A stretch of DNA of 64,000 nucleotides from positions 5,022,001 through 5,086,000 of the forward strand of contig NC_053187.1 of assembly GCF_905163445.1 (NCBI RefSeq), written 5' to 3'. Made by a program: the position numbers and the translations under genes. The DNA is from Pararge aegeria. Taxonomy: Eukaryota > Arthropoda > Insecta > Lepidoptera > Nymphalidae. Below are positions 44,901 through 59,900 of this stretch, piece after piece. The notes under the pieces are model-generated. The model ran no database searches, had not been told where the DNA came from, and saw nothing but the letters and a program-made list of their open reading frames with translations. Each line of letters starts with the position of its first letter. The first letter of the stretch is position 1.

Positions 44901-47900
44901 CCAGCCGCAGTGCAATGGAAGGGCCTCACTCTGGGGGAATCGCCTTCATGATCACGGTGTTCCCTATGCCAGGTAAGTATGATTCAAACCTGTATCTCAC
45001 ATCGCATATACTTTGGGAGATAACACTCCAATGCCGGGAGTTAAAGTACTAGTAACGCCATCTAGTTTAGACCACCTTCATTTCATCGTTGTACAATAAT
45101 TAGGATACTTTTTCCGTATACTTGCAAATAAAAAGGACCGGAAATAAACATATCATTATATAACGCAGGACCAAGCTATTTTAGTTATAATTAATTACCG
45201 ATGGCAAGCATGGATTTCACATACGTCTATGTCAGTTTTATATTATTACTTACATATTTCGTACAAGTAATAATAATTAGTTTTAGTAAAAATGAACGTA
45301 CCTCATTCTGAACTAAAGAACTCCGCGCTTTCAAAGCAATCAAGTATAGGAGTTCAGCCATAAACACGCAGAATATCAGATGTTTGTGTATCGAATTAGA
45401 TACAGTCGCTGCTCCGCCGCGCATGAGGCATAATGCTGCCCACGTCCACAGTAGTAACGGAAGGGATATGCTAAATCCAGTGTAGGATGTCACTGATTCT
45501 AGGAGAGAAGGCTCTGGAATGAACTGTGAAAAAATAATAACTCTTACTCGTATTATTTTTACACATAATAATGATAATATTCACATACGTCATTACGATC
45601 TTTATTTAAGGTTGAAATGCCCACTACATTTCAAACTCAAAAAAATTCCACAAATAATAATTTTTAATACTTATTTAAAGCTAGTTATTTTGGGTTGAAA
45701 TTTATTACATTTCGTTTGTTATATTTGTATTGATAGTATACTACTGTATAAATATGAAATCTAATCATGCAGAGATTGAAACTTTTTTATCTGAGTATAA
45801 TAGAGTAGTAAAGTAGTAGAGAGATTAGTAGATGAAATCATAACAAAATAACTTACTTCAATATCAACTTCGTCGACTAAAACGGCGAACGTTGAAAGGT
45901 GATTGCAAGTGCAGTTTATGAGTAATGGTTCATCAGAGTACGGAGACCAATCGTAATCAATTTCGGTGTGACAGCCAACTCGGGACCATTCCCCTGACCT
46001 GAATTAAAAAAAAAAAAAAAACAATTATCCCGACATATCTGGATCAGTGTATCGTCACAGACGAAAAATAGCTTCATAATATTACTATAGACTCGTGCGT
46101 GGATTTTGGGAGCACAGATTTAACTGCCAGATGGGCATCTGATTGTCTAAGCAGTGCTCTCAAAACTCTGGATAACAAAAATTCTGAAAAATTCTGAAGT
46201 TCTAATATTTCCCAGATATTGAGTGGGGTTTTATTATATGCTGTGGTTTACTATGTGAATTCGATCTCGCACCGAAATATATAAAAAAAATCCTTACAAT
46301 AAATATACAAAATAAAAAATTGTGTTTTCCAAAAGTTTATTTTGCTTACCCTCTCAAGGTTGACCAATGAACACATTGCGGGTTAGTTCTAGAACCGAAA
46401 GTTTCTCTGTTGATATCCAACCACAACTGCAACCTTATCGGTTTCTTTAATCTCACACTGTTCAAACTTTTGTACAACAACTTCTTCTTCCCCACCTCCT
46501 TAGTGGAATTAAATTCTTTGTTTTTATCATTGTCCATAATCAGGGCTAGGACTTTAGGTCCATCGGAATTTTCCAACCTCTCCGCGACATAAGAGGAATC
46601 ATTTTCTTGGAAGTTGTCGTTGTAAGATTTATCGGCTTTCTTGTACGCTGGTTGTATAACTACTGGTCCATGATTTTCATGATTTGAATTTTCGTCATCT
46701 GTTTGAGGCCATGTGTCTTGTTTTGAATGTTCGTTGGTAGATATTTGGTTGTTTAAATGATCTGGGTGAGGATGACCTTTGTTACTGTATGTTATTCCTG
46801 AAAATTAACGAAATATTTCACATACTGATTGTTAATAGAGCACTTGTTTGTTGCCCAAATTATAGTTTCATTTTTTTCTGTACTTTTATAACTTTAATTT
46901 AATTTTTTTTAGATATTTCGCTTTGTAAATTTCTTATTTATGGGTTGGATACGATTTTATTAATTATGAGGCTGAAACTAGAATTTGAAAATAAAACCCT
47001 TTCATATGATACCCCATAAACAACCCCTCCCTATCCTACTTCGGGCAATATACACGGGTAATGCAAACATTGACGGATATGTATAGATGCCGGTGAAAAT
47101 ACTCATTTAAATTTGAAGATACCCTTTAATATTTTCGTCGAAGTTACTGAGTGTGACGGTTATTGAGACTTTTAGTTATAAAACATGCTTTGATAGGCAT
47201 TTCGTTGCGTTTAACAAGAGACTTTAAATTTGTTTGCAGCATAGGTTTTAACTTAATACATGATGAAAAATGCCTTAAAACACGGATGGACAGACGCAAA
47301 TGGATGCTATACTAGGTTACGCTTATGCATAAACAGGGTTAAAAAGGATAAAAGTCTCTTACTAACCTTCAAGGTCATCCATATTGTTTTCAATAGCATT
47401 GTCATCGGCCTCCTTCGTCTCCCTAGCCCATACAAACTCGGGTACGAATAAAGCCACTTGCAGTATCGGCGATCCTAAAGTAATATTGACTCCCCATCGC
47501 CGACTCACCGACTCGTCCATTCTTAGAGGCATGAGTTGTGAGGTGTTCCGTGAGTATTGCAAGTAGGAGAATACGGCTCGGGATTCGTAGTTCGTTTCTA
47601 GGTTTTCTATCAGAAGGAAGATTAGGGAAATATTAGTGTTGTGGCTTAACTTACAAATGAAATTGTAATACAAAATATCGATTCGATTAAGAAAAACCGG
47701 AGGACACGTGAAACGGATATTATCGAGACGCAATGTGTAGCAACCTTTTAAGGCAGGCTTTGTAAAAAGTCAAATCTGTATGTTTGTTATAACTAACACT
47801 GGTATGGAATGTATATATTTTACTGAAAATAAGTGAATAAGAAACTCAACAGGTGCTCTTTTTAAAGGTCAAAGTAATACAATATATTGCAGATAAAAGG

Positions 47901-50900
47901 TAAACTTTTTGCTTCAATGAAACTTTTGAAATAGTTTCATTTTTTTCTGTACTGAATTAAGAATTTTATCAATATTATCGTAGCCTTGTATTAATTATTA
48001 TACTTTTTAAACTTATTGAAAGTCAGGTTTAAATCTCTTTCGAAACCATGTTATAAACTTTGGTTAATAAAGTAGTTTATCAATTCATATAAAAAGGTTA
48101 GTTCTGCTTCATACTTTAATGTAATATGTTTCACACGCATCTATAATAACAGACATGTTAGTCGCATACAAATACAGGTTTCAAAGTTTTTATTGAGTGT
48201 ATAACAAATAGCAACTGCATCATACATACCTTGTGCATTATTGATTCCAATCAAGTCCAACGGTAGGAGAACTCTCGAAAATTTGTCAAACTTGTTCTTG
48301 CTCTTGACATAATTGTTGTATTTTGGAAAAGAGACGGTAGGACTAGAGGGTTTCTTATTCTTTGCTTTACCAATGCCATAATATCCTGGCGTTTGTATAG
48401 GAGAATGAATGAAGGAAGATGTATCTGGTAATATCACGCGTTCAGTAGTGTATGAATCTCCGAAACGGTTGAGTGTCGTTGGTTCGAAGCCGTAGATAGA
48501 CTCTGCTGTCACTATGTCCACACCGATGACTGAAATTATTAATTGGTTTTTAGTAAATTCTATTGTACCAGTTTTATGAATCTTTAATCTAAATTAATAG
48601 GTTTAAAAGTATTGTTATCTTTTAACTATGTTCTGTGTGGAAAAGGACTACACTTAAAGGAGAAGTGGTTTAATGATAAAAAGCTGCGGATGGTAACAGA
48701 TGAAAAGTTCTTGAACTACTGGATACTGGATGAATTACTGGCTCACTACAGAGCACGGTCCCCTCTCAGAATGAGAAGCCGTAGTCCACCAAGCTGGCCA
48801 ACTGCGGATCGGTATAATATTCGCCGCATTATTCATTATCAAAATGCGGAGGAAGAACGATAGCCTAGAAAAAATATTGTAACAGAAAATACTAAACACT
48901 AATTACGGGCTGACCAGTTGTGAGATTCTAACTTGAGCCGCTTCTATACATCGCTAAAATGGCCTCCCATAGAAGCCGATGGAGGCAATTTACCTATTGG
49001 AAGCTGAGATCACACCAGGACCACATATTTCAGTAATCAAGGATCGACCACAGACAGAAATAGACTTGATACACTTGTGAACGTTATGAAGAGCTCTCAG
49101 TCCTGCACGTGAACCTTCATTGTTAAAAAGTGATATTTAGTTGCTTAAATTGAAAACGCCGAAAAGTTATAGGTGCGTGCGTGTCTAGGATCTTGGTCCC
49201 TACGAAATGGAGATTTTGGTCCCTACGAAATGGAAATCTTACACACTTGACTATCATCAGATCTTGAGCTCACTCTTCCAAATTGATCTTGTAGCATACC
49301 GATATATAAGCGCTGTTGCGTGTTTACTGTTTATTTACTTTGTGATATACTCAAACACAAAACCCTTACCTAAATCTGTGGTGACGATCTCAAAGGGACT
49401 CGTGTACGTGTCGTGTTGACTTTCCGCGAGTACTGCGATGTATTTATCGAACTGTTGCAATAAATGCTCCACCCCACGGCCCGTGAGCTCTCTTATACGG
49501 CGCCATTCTTTCTCGTATTTATTGTTTAGTATCGTGTTTGAGGATTTAATTATGTTCTGAAATATAAATTATCTTTTAGAGTGTAATAACAACTTTCCTA
49601 AGAATTGTAGGGATATTTCTTTCAAGGTCATTCTAGATATTCATACTCTTATGTACTTGTTAAGCCAAATGAATGCTGGTTTTTTGAGTTATAACTTAGA
49701 AAAGATACCTCTCGTTTTTAGATACAACTCATAATTTTTATACTTATCTCTTAAGAAATGAGTTGTCTGTCTTCCATAAGCTACAATAAAATACAGCAGC
49801 AAGTGTAATACGTAAGTAGTTTAACAAAATTGTCAATGTATCAGTAGTAGTCTAAGTTATATTAATTCTAATTGGCGGAAATCGACATCTTTACATGCAA
49901 CAACTAAATGACATATTAAACGAACTATAAATAACAGGAGTCGACTTCGGTTATCCTAAAAGCGGCAAAGAATTAACTCACTCGAACATAGTCCTTATCC
50001 TGGCTATGCGTAAGGTTCAGCCCAGCTTGCCGCAACTCATACTGTATCAGCTCCAATAATATCCCCTCAGCAACTAGAACATCGGCCCCGAACAGATTTG
50101 GGGTGTTCGCGCACGCATTCGCCAAGTCTTCCGCCAGGCGAACACCGACGAACGTGTTCACTTGCAACTCTCCCGTTTCTATTTTATGCAGCTAAAATAT
50201 AGGTTTAAAAACAATTGAATAAAAATAAGATGCAAAACAGTCGACCTGGTGAGATGTTATGATGCATTATTAAATTGTTGCGGGCTGTTAAAGGTATGGA
50301 AGGTAATGAAAACTATACCCCTTATTTAATACTGAAACGCTAAAACGCTTGGTGGTACTTCTTTGTCGGTAAGAACGTGAATGGCCACGGCTGCTACATC
50401 TCACCAGACCATCTCACAAGAGAAAATTCAGAAATTATAAATTCCATGTTCTGCATTTTTGTCTACGTTATTAAACCCCCACGGGGTACTCCAATAGCTT
50501 GGGACACTTATAATTTATTTAAACCAGCCCCCTATTTTCATTCAGTACATCTCATTGTAGGTTGTGTTTTAGCAGTTCTTCAAAACTTAACTTTGTTTGG
50601 TCATGCTTCAAGAGTTTGAATAACTGACCTGTTTCCTCAATTGGTAGAATGTAGATGTAGTGCAATTGAACATATTTGGAACTTGCCACGGTATCACTTG
50701 AGTTTTATCGCACATGCGAGTCGCTTTTCCGCTAGATCCTATAATATATTAAAAAAAAACTATTTAGTTATACTATAGGATATCGCTGGTATGAAGAAAA
50801 TTATAAGGGAATTCAAAGTAAGTCACCTGTAGGACAGTCAGTGATAGTTTCGATTCCAAATTTCGTCTGTGGCCACCATACTCCGTGTGAAAATGACCTT

Positions 50901-53900
50901 GGACACCCATCATATACAACTGAAAGAAAAGAAAAATTATTTTTAGCATTTTCATCCAAAAAAATATTTGAGTTAATTTTACATGCCGACTTGGCCAACC
51001 AATACGTAATACCAATACTACAATAACATTTTACGTTTGTATAAAATTCATGTTATTTTACTTAATTACAATTATTGCACAAATATCCGAGTCAATCTTC
51101 GAACGATAATCTGCTTTTCATGTTCTCCGACAGAGAAAGTGGCGTCTTTATTTACACTTAAATCTACAATGTTAATCATAATCTTTGAATTAGAAAGGTT
51201 ATTCTTTCAAAAATTGATCTTAATTAGACATATATTCTGTCGCTGCCGTGTGGTGATCGCAGATCAAGATAAAGTTGTCAACACTCCTCCCCTTACCTGC
51301 CCGACGTGTTGAATATGGGCTAACTCTCCCGTTGGGAGAGGCCTTTAGTACAGCAGTGGACTGTTAAAGGCCGTGTTCTCAACTGTCATTTAAGTTAAGT
51401 TTACAGATTTGTGTACATCAGAATTTGCGTCAATATAAGTTACATTTTATACTATTATTAAATACTTTTTCTAACAGATTTAACCTTAACCTAGAAATTG
51501 ATATCGAACTACGAGAATACACAGAATTTGTATGCTGAATAAAATACCTTTGCATCCAGTATTAGGCGTGACCTCAGCATAGAGGTTGGCACAGGAATCG
51601 CAAGCACGCCCAATAACTCCACTGCGACAGTAGCACTGTCCGGAAAGTGTTTCACACGACCCGTTGAGTGAACCGGCGGCGTAACACTGACATGGGATGC
51701 ACTGCTCCGATCCTAGGGGCTTGTAGTGGTTTTCCTGTGTTACAAACAGAATGAAGAGTAATTCCACATGCTCCTACCCCGGCACAAAGATGATGAATCA
51801 AACAATTCTGTAGTTCGCTGTGCCCTTATCTGTGACTTCACTTCACTTGACGTTCACTGAAAATGTGTGCAGTTTAGTACGTACAAAAATAAATAGAATG
51901 GCCTGTTTGAAAAAGATGTTCAAACTTTATATTTTTATTTTTCTATACATTTTTTGCTAGAATGAACGACCGGAACCGCGATAAAAAGTGCTGCGGCAAC
52001 GCCGTCTCTCGTATTTTCTATAAGGTGTTCCCTAAACATTATTTTTCTTGCCCTTATCCTAATTAGTAGTAGAGGTCGGCACAACATGTCATCTTGTTGC
52101 CATGTTTGTTATTTTGGCATTGACCTACTTTTACTTACGACCGAACCTCTGTCTGACATTAACTAACCTTGGGAATAAATTGTTAGTGGAATAACGGTCA
52201 CATTTTGGTTCAAAGGGTAAGTTAGTATTCTTCTTGAAATCGCGCAAAGTCAGTTACTCTCCCTGACTATCCGCGTGATATCATACAGGAATCAATACCC
52301 TTTCAGAGAAGTTCTTCTTTGCATCGGACTGGGTCATTAACTCAAATGTGTCAAGAAGTCTGCTCAAATGTGTGAAGAATGCCCGTTTTCACCAACGAGG
52401 GACAAGGCCAACACAAATAAAGTAAGTAATGCCTAATCATAGAAGATTCCTAGGCATACATTTACGTTTCACCAATCGATTTTCACTAGGCACCTATATA
52501 TAACCTTACTTTTCTATGGTTCTTGCAAAACACTTTCGCATGTGTAATATTAGTATAAAAGACACTTTAGATGGGTAAGTACATACTTATTTAAATATTC
52601 CAATGATAAGATGGTGATAACTACATTTGCTAGCTTAAAACTAAAGCTGAGGTGGCTTTAAATTAAATATGGTTTACCTTGCATCTACATTTTCCAGTAC
52701 CGGTGTCACAGTGCGGATGCAAACCTCGAGCGTCGCATGCGCACGGCCCGCAAGCACCGCGGCGCGATCCCCACCAACCACTAGGACATTCTTGTCCATC
52801 CTCCTCTACACAGCCTTGCGCTATACAAACAAAATCAAAACTTCATCATCATCATGGGTCGCCTCCCACAGTTAGAAGGGTACAGGACGTAAGTAGTCCA
52901 TCACGCTGATCCAATGAGGATTGGTTTAATAAAACTTTGTTTAGCAATAATATACTGCAGATTTAACAAAAATAATGATTAAATTTTTATAAGAGCGTAG
53001 GAAGATAGTAAGCTGATGTGAAATGAATTGTGAAAATAGGCTAACGAGAAATGAGTCAAACTAGAAAATAATCCACACTTCTAAATTTAGTGAACAATAG
53101 TATTTGCGACTCTTAAACGAGCCGCAATAGGTTGCTTGGCAGAGATCGCTGTTAAGCGTTAAGGCCGCCTCTTAATTCTTTCTTTGTGTTTCTGTTTTTA
53201 TTATATTTTTATATATGTTCATGTTGTGGTATACAATAAAGAGTTAAATAAATAATAAACATTTTACTTTGACATTTTAATGTTACAATCCAGGTCAAGA
53301 ACTCGAAGATTGTGAGCCTTTATATCTTTTATTAAGAATACAATTTCCGTTCCGTTCAACAGTGTAATACTATATTTATAATTTTTATTAGTGTTTTTAC
53401 CTACACTTATCAAAACTTATCCTGTCGGTTCCGAAAATGTTTATATGCATTTTAAATTTATAAAAAGTGTAATACTAGACGAGTCGTACCTGTCATCATA
53501 TACCCCACGAAGCAGCTGCAAGAGTATCCTTTATCACTGTCGTTGGGTACGCAGAGCGCGTGCTCCCCACACGGGCTTAGGTCGCACGCCGCTACGCACT
53601 GCGGACCCAGCCGGCCCGTGTCGCAAACACACTGCGTGTGGTCCCATGAAGATTCACATTTACTCTGTAAATCCAAGTTTGAGCTTAGTGTTTGGCTTAA
53701 AACTTGCGACTAAAGTGCCAATTTTGGTTGTACATGTCTCTCAACTACTCGTAATTGACTTTTTTATGTTTATAGACAAGAACTTGACTACAATCACGCC
53801 TGATGGTAAGTGATGATGCAGCCTTAGGTGGAGCGCGCTTGCCTAGAAGATGCCTACTCACTCTTGGTTAGAAGTTACTCATATTGTAATGGGGAAAATT

Positions 53901-56900
53901 ACAGTTGTGCTATTTTACATAACTACACCAGTATTTAAAAACTTGTTAAATAAGTTTAGTGTTGATACGTTTAAAATTTATCTCATATGTCAATTCTGTT
54001 ACACACTCTCCAAACTAAATTATTTGGTATGTTTTGAAGTAGTGCCATTCCTTTCACTATATTCAATTTGGAAAAGGATACTACTATTTTCAAATCTGTT
54101 AAATTAGTTTAGTGTGTAAAACGGAATTTGCACTATTGGCGCCAAAACTGAAATCTGTCATCTAAACTGACAAGTCTTTAAACATTGTTATCACTATGCA
54201 TGCCAATTTAGTTTAGAGATTTGTAAGCAATAGAATTGTAAAACAATTGTCTAACCTAAAATATATCTTTTAATCTCTGTATTCAAACTTTGGCAAACAA
54301 CATTATAGCATTAGGGCCGAATATTCTGTCGTTTTATTTCCTTTGTGAAAGGTCTCATTGTTTGTCGGCTGCATGAGGTGCACTTCGCTTATACATTTAT
54401 ACTCTAAACACCTGCCTCAGCTACAGTAAAGAAATATACTAAGTATATATTAATTATTTTCGAATTGGAAATAACCCAATAAGGGTTCAGAAATCTTTGT
54501 ACTTACATAAGGTGGACAAATAGACAGCATACAGTCCGCACGCGACTGACATCCATCTCTAACGTTTTCTCGAACGGTCGGTCGATTTAGAAGTGACTGA
54601 GCTGTTCCAACGCGCACATCCTAGAAAAATACATTTAATGAGTAAACCTTAAAAACTATAATATCCGACTATAAATTCCAATGTTATCACAAAATTCTGG
54701 GTTCCTCTTTTGCAGTAAACTGTTCCGAAACTACTCTTTATCTGATAAGTTTTAAGGCTAAAAAGGCTAAAAATAATGAAAAATATGACGCTCAAGAGGT
54801 CGCCGGAGAAAAATATATCTGGCAAATTTTTAATAAATTATAAATATTTAATTTTAAAATGCTAATCAAAATTTTAAAACCGGTTTGATGAACCAAAGCA
54901 CTCAGACCGAGTCTCAGCCAGAGAAATGACTTCTCTGGCTGAGACTCGGTCTGAGTGCTTTGTCCTTCTGCCGCCGATGCTAAACTTTACACGTCTTAAT
55001 TAAGTCATGATATTTAAGGCCACTAATCCGCACTGGGCCAGCGTGGTGGTCTAGACCGTGCCCTGTAGTGGGCCGGCCGGGTTATTTGATGATGATGATG
55101 ATTTATTTTTTATTCTGCCAATTTAAGCCAGTTTGAATACTGGCTTCCTTCGAGGTGATTTTTTTTGTTTTTTTTTTTTATTCCACTACAAGTTAGCCTT
55201 TACCGAAATCTCACCTGGTGGTAAGCGATGATGCAATCTGAGATGGCAACGGGTTAACCCGTTAGGAAGTATGGTAGTCATACCCCTAATCGGTTTCAAC
55301 GCGACATCGCACCGCAACACTAAATCGCTTAGCGGCACGTTTTGTCGGTAGGGTGGTAACTAGCCACGGCCAAAGCCACCAGACCGGACCAGAGAAATTT
55401 CAGAAATTATGAATTCCCAAATTGCCCCATGCCGGGAATCGAACCCGTGACGCCAGGGAGGTCGACAAAATCTTGGATGTTTAAAATCTGCTCTTTCTCA
55501 GTATTAAACAGCATGCATGTGCATGCTGTTTAAAAGTGGAAGTAAAAAAAAAGGTATGTATTTTAACAAACCTGTATACACCCCTCAAAATATCCAACAT
55601 CGGAAGCCAGCAGACCAGCGGTCGTGTCCAATCCACCAATGAGTATCTTCCCGATATACTGGCCCTGTATTTTATTGGCCAGCATTGGTAGCAATGCGTT
55701 GCGAAGTCCGTAATCTATGCTCACAGATATGTCAGTACCGAGCCATTTGATTTCAATACGGTGCCATGATCCGTCGGCAAGAGTGGTGGATGGAAGGAAC
55801 ATCGTTTCACCGTTGTATGAGTAGTGTAGGAGGCCAGATTTCAACTGAAAGATTAATTAAGAAAAATAGGAGTCTTTGAAGGATTAATAAAATGTAAAAT
55901 GTAAATTTTTGATATTGGAAAAGAGCAACTGCTGAGTTTCCTGCCGGCTTCTACTCGGTAGAATCTGCCTTCCGAACCGGTGGTAGAGTCACTACAAACA
56001 GATAGACTTGACGTTTCAAAAGTGCTTATAGTAGTTCACTTGAAATAAATGAATTTTGAATTTTGAATGGTTGATGCAGGATTTCAAAACAGAAAAGTAG
56101 GTTTTCGCAAAAATATAATTTAGATTTATTTTACTTAAAAACATTTTTTTTAAATGGTTACTATTGGTTATGGTAGTAAAGGCACTGAAAAAATCGCAGA
56201 GGTTTGTCCTCGGTGCCAATCTGCAATGATTACCTTACGTGTTTACATAGAAAACAAAACAGCTGTGAGAAAAACATACTGCTACATTGTAGAACGATAG
56301 GAACTAAGGAAGCAAATTTTAATAATTACTAAGTAGTAAGTACTAAAATAAATATTATAAACTAACATAACAGCAACAACGCTAACATACCCAAGTATCT
56401 TACGTAAGTATAGAATGTCCGAAAGGTGTTTTTTATCTATACTAAATTATCTCTTTTGATGAATACAGTATTAAAATTAATGCTTGATACGGCACTTTGA
56501 AAAGTATTTTTCTCTATAATCAGGAAAACTAAATTAAAAAAAAACGTTTTGTTAATATTTGTGCTATACTTGACATTCACGCCATAATTTCGAATTATTT
56601 TTGATTCCAACTTTACCAATGCATGGCAAAAGTAACTGTTCTAAAAGACGCAACTAATCCGGAAATATAGTCTTAATAAAATAAAGATTATTTTACTTAT
56701 TATTGTTTCTGTTAAATTCTGGACGACATAGTAGAAGCCTCGTCATTAATACTTACAGTTATAATAACGCTGCTATTCTGTCCAATCTGTACGGACATAA
56801 GAAAGGCGTCTTGTTGTCTCGTGCGTAGAGACAGCGCGTTGAGCCACGGCAGTTGTATGGGACGAAGCAGAGGGTTAAATGACAGCATGCCGTCACCACT

Positions 56901-59900
56901 GAAGCGCCATGGGGGTGATGTGGCTATGCAAGAAAGTTTTATAATATACTAGCAGACCCCAGCGCCATCTGTCGGGCTAATTTGTGAATCTAAACCATCC
57001 AGGGTGCCACCCAAACGTATACCAAAAATTCATTCCTGCCGTCTAGGAGGAGTTCAGTCACATACACACGCACACAAGAAATATATATATAAAGATATAC
57101 GACATGAATTAAACAAAACCGCTATGACACAAAGTAAAATGGAAGTAGTATCACTCAGAAAGGAATCGGAAATACTATACTACTGCTTTTTATTTTACCA
57201 ACGTTCGAGCGCCAAGAGCACTGGCTGTTGAATTATGGACGAATAAACAAAAAAATATTTACTATGATTTTATGGTTTTCATAATAAAGAATTATATCTT
57301 CATTTAATATACTAATAATAAATCCTAAATGTTTTTTGTTTAAACGTGCTAATCTCTGGAAGATCTAGGTGGATTTAAGAATTTTTTTTTGTATTCATAG
57401 CAAATTCTTGCGAAGGTTTAAAAATAATAACCGCTCAGGAAGGTTATGCGACACGGTGTGTGTGAAATAGCGGATGAAAATTTTGACAGAAGTTGAACTC
57501 GGACCACGGGCAACCTTTTAAAATGGGAAAGCTGGAATAAATTATAACATGCCTTTCTTTTGTGCACGGTAATCCTTAGTTATTTTTTTCATTTAAAAGT
57601 ACACTGACATAATATTTAGAAAGGTATTTGTTATGCTACAATTAGTTATACAAAAAGGTATATATTAAGTCAGTGTATTATTCATTTACTATATAGTATA
57701 TTTATCAGTATAGTAATTTACAGAGTCAACAAAAGTTTTCAACTAAAGAGTCAAAAGTTTTCATATTAACATAATTCTGTAACTATTTGTCATTAGCTTT
57801 AACCAGGACTGAATATCTACAGACACATTTGCAAAGATTAAGACATAAAACCAGATACTTACAGTCGGCACAGTCTTTTCCCGTGTACCCTTCGTTGCAT
57901 TTACACAGAAAGGTATCCCATAGATCAAGACATTCGCCGTCATTGTAACACGGAGCACTGTTGCACTGAGATCGTTTCTCTGGACACCCTGCCAGTGTCC
58001 CATTGTCTGATACGAAACTGCGTGAAAGTAATAATGACAGTATTTTACTTAGTAGTTATCTGCATTAATCTTCTTAGAAGTTTTGCGAAGTAAATTTGGT
58101 GAGTAGGTGTGATATTTTAACATTTTGTATTGCAAATGTTCACCTTTGGCCAAGTTACACGAAATAACACAATTTGTGAGATTAAACCTCGCTTTTGGAT
58201 GACCAATTTTCAAGGTCATATGAAAAAATTGGCCCAAACGTCAATCATAAATGAAACTCAGTATTATCGTCGTACCGATTTGGGACTGAGTAATTTAGGC
58301 ACTTAAACGTTCAAGTAGATTTGGCAATATTTGGGTCCTATGCGTATACAATAGTTACCATAAAATACCCATATTTTCCCGTTGTCCAACTAATTTTAGT
58401 ATAAATTTAAGTTTTACAGTGCAGTGTAAGAGGTAACAAAGTTTGGCCGTAGATCCTACTTCTATAGTATTGTAATATGACGCTATGCGAGAAATATTAT
58501 GGCGTAATTAAGTAAATCAGAAGCCACTGACGACCCAATGTTCTGATAAAATCAGGAGGACTTTTTTACCAGCTTGTACAAGACTTAAAGCAAGTAGACC
58601 TCCCTGGCGCAATGGCGAGCGCTGTGAATTTAAATAGGAGGTCCCAGGTTCGATTCCTCCGGAATGTTTAATTTCTAAATTTTCTTTGGTCTGGTCTGGT
58701 GGGAGGCTTTGGTCGTGGCTAGTCGAAGTGGCCCTACCGACAAAGACCGCTAAGCGACTTAGTGTTCCGGTGCGATGTCGCGTAGAAACCGAATAGGGGT
58801 ATGACTACCGTACTCCCTTACAGGCTAGCCCGCTACCATCTAGACTGCATCATCACTTACCACCAGGTAAAATTGCAGTGAAGGGCTAACTTGTAGTGGA
58901 ATAAAAAAAAAGACCTCTTTAACAATGGCATAAAGTGTAGCCCTTTTAATAAACACTAAGTATATAAATGCTACTTTAACCATTGGTAATGGTAGCGGAA
59001 TAAAACAAAATTCTTACCTATTCAGATCAATAAATTTGTGGTCGACAAATAGATCCGATATACAGCCGACGAAGTCTTTATTCTTCACTTGAAAACTACT
59101 CGGGATGTTCGGGAGTCCGCCAATTTGTAGAGGTCCGGTTAAGTCGAGGAATCTGCTTGAAAGTTTAAAGAATAAGGAACAAAATAAATTAGATGAGAAA
59201 GCATAGTGTTTTAAGGGCATTGAAATAACTAATTACCTTCAACAGATTCTAGCGTTTAAATTCATCTTACTTCACAAAAATTTCAACTGTTCTCGGTAGT
59301 ATGTTTAACATGAGAAATCCCTGTTTGCATATACTTAATTTTTTATCGTATGTAACTGCTTTACCAAAACGCAGACCGTATGAAATGCGGGCGATATATT
59401 CTTGCTTCTTCCATTTTAATCTTTGAAACCGATTTCAAAAAAAGGAGGATTTTTAGAAAATTTCTCTTTGTATTGAAAAGGATAGAATAGTTTCAGTTCG
59501 GAAAATATATTATGCCATCTAAGCCAACGGAATTACTTGTTTTTTTATTTGGACATAAAGAATAAATTGCATTATTTAAAATGAAGTAGATTTATTTTTA
59601 AATCCGTTAACAAAACAATTTGTATATTGCACAGTAAAAAATACAATAAAAAGATTTGGACGTTTTGGGACTAAAGTTAGTCGAATAGCGAACACGTCAC
59701 ACCCTGTAAATGCAGCGTTGGTTGACCGTGGATTTTGGAACTCCCTACAAAATACCTATGTCCAATGCTGAAGATATTCTATTTTCAGAAAATAATTTTG
59801 AGGGAGATAATAAAAATAAGGACATACATTAAATGTTGACCAGAAACATTTGAGACGGCGACAAAAGTGTATATCAATAAATGCAAAATGTTTACTAATA

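Noticed and set aside
53391..53813. 140-codon plus-strand open frame
   Set aside because: Its GC-rich core is antisense to flamingo exon 11 and the rest is intron; no domain.
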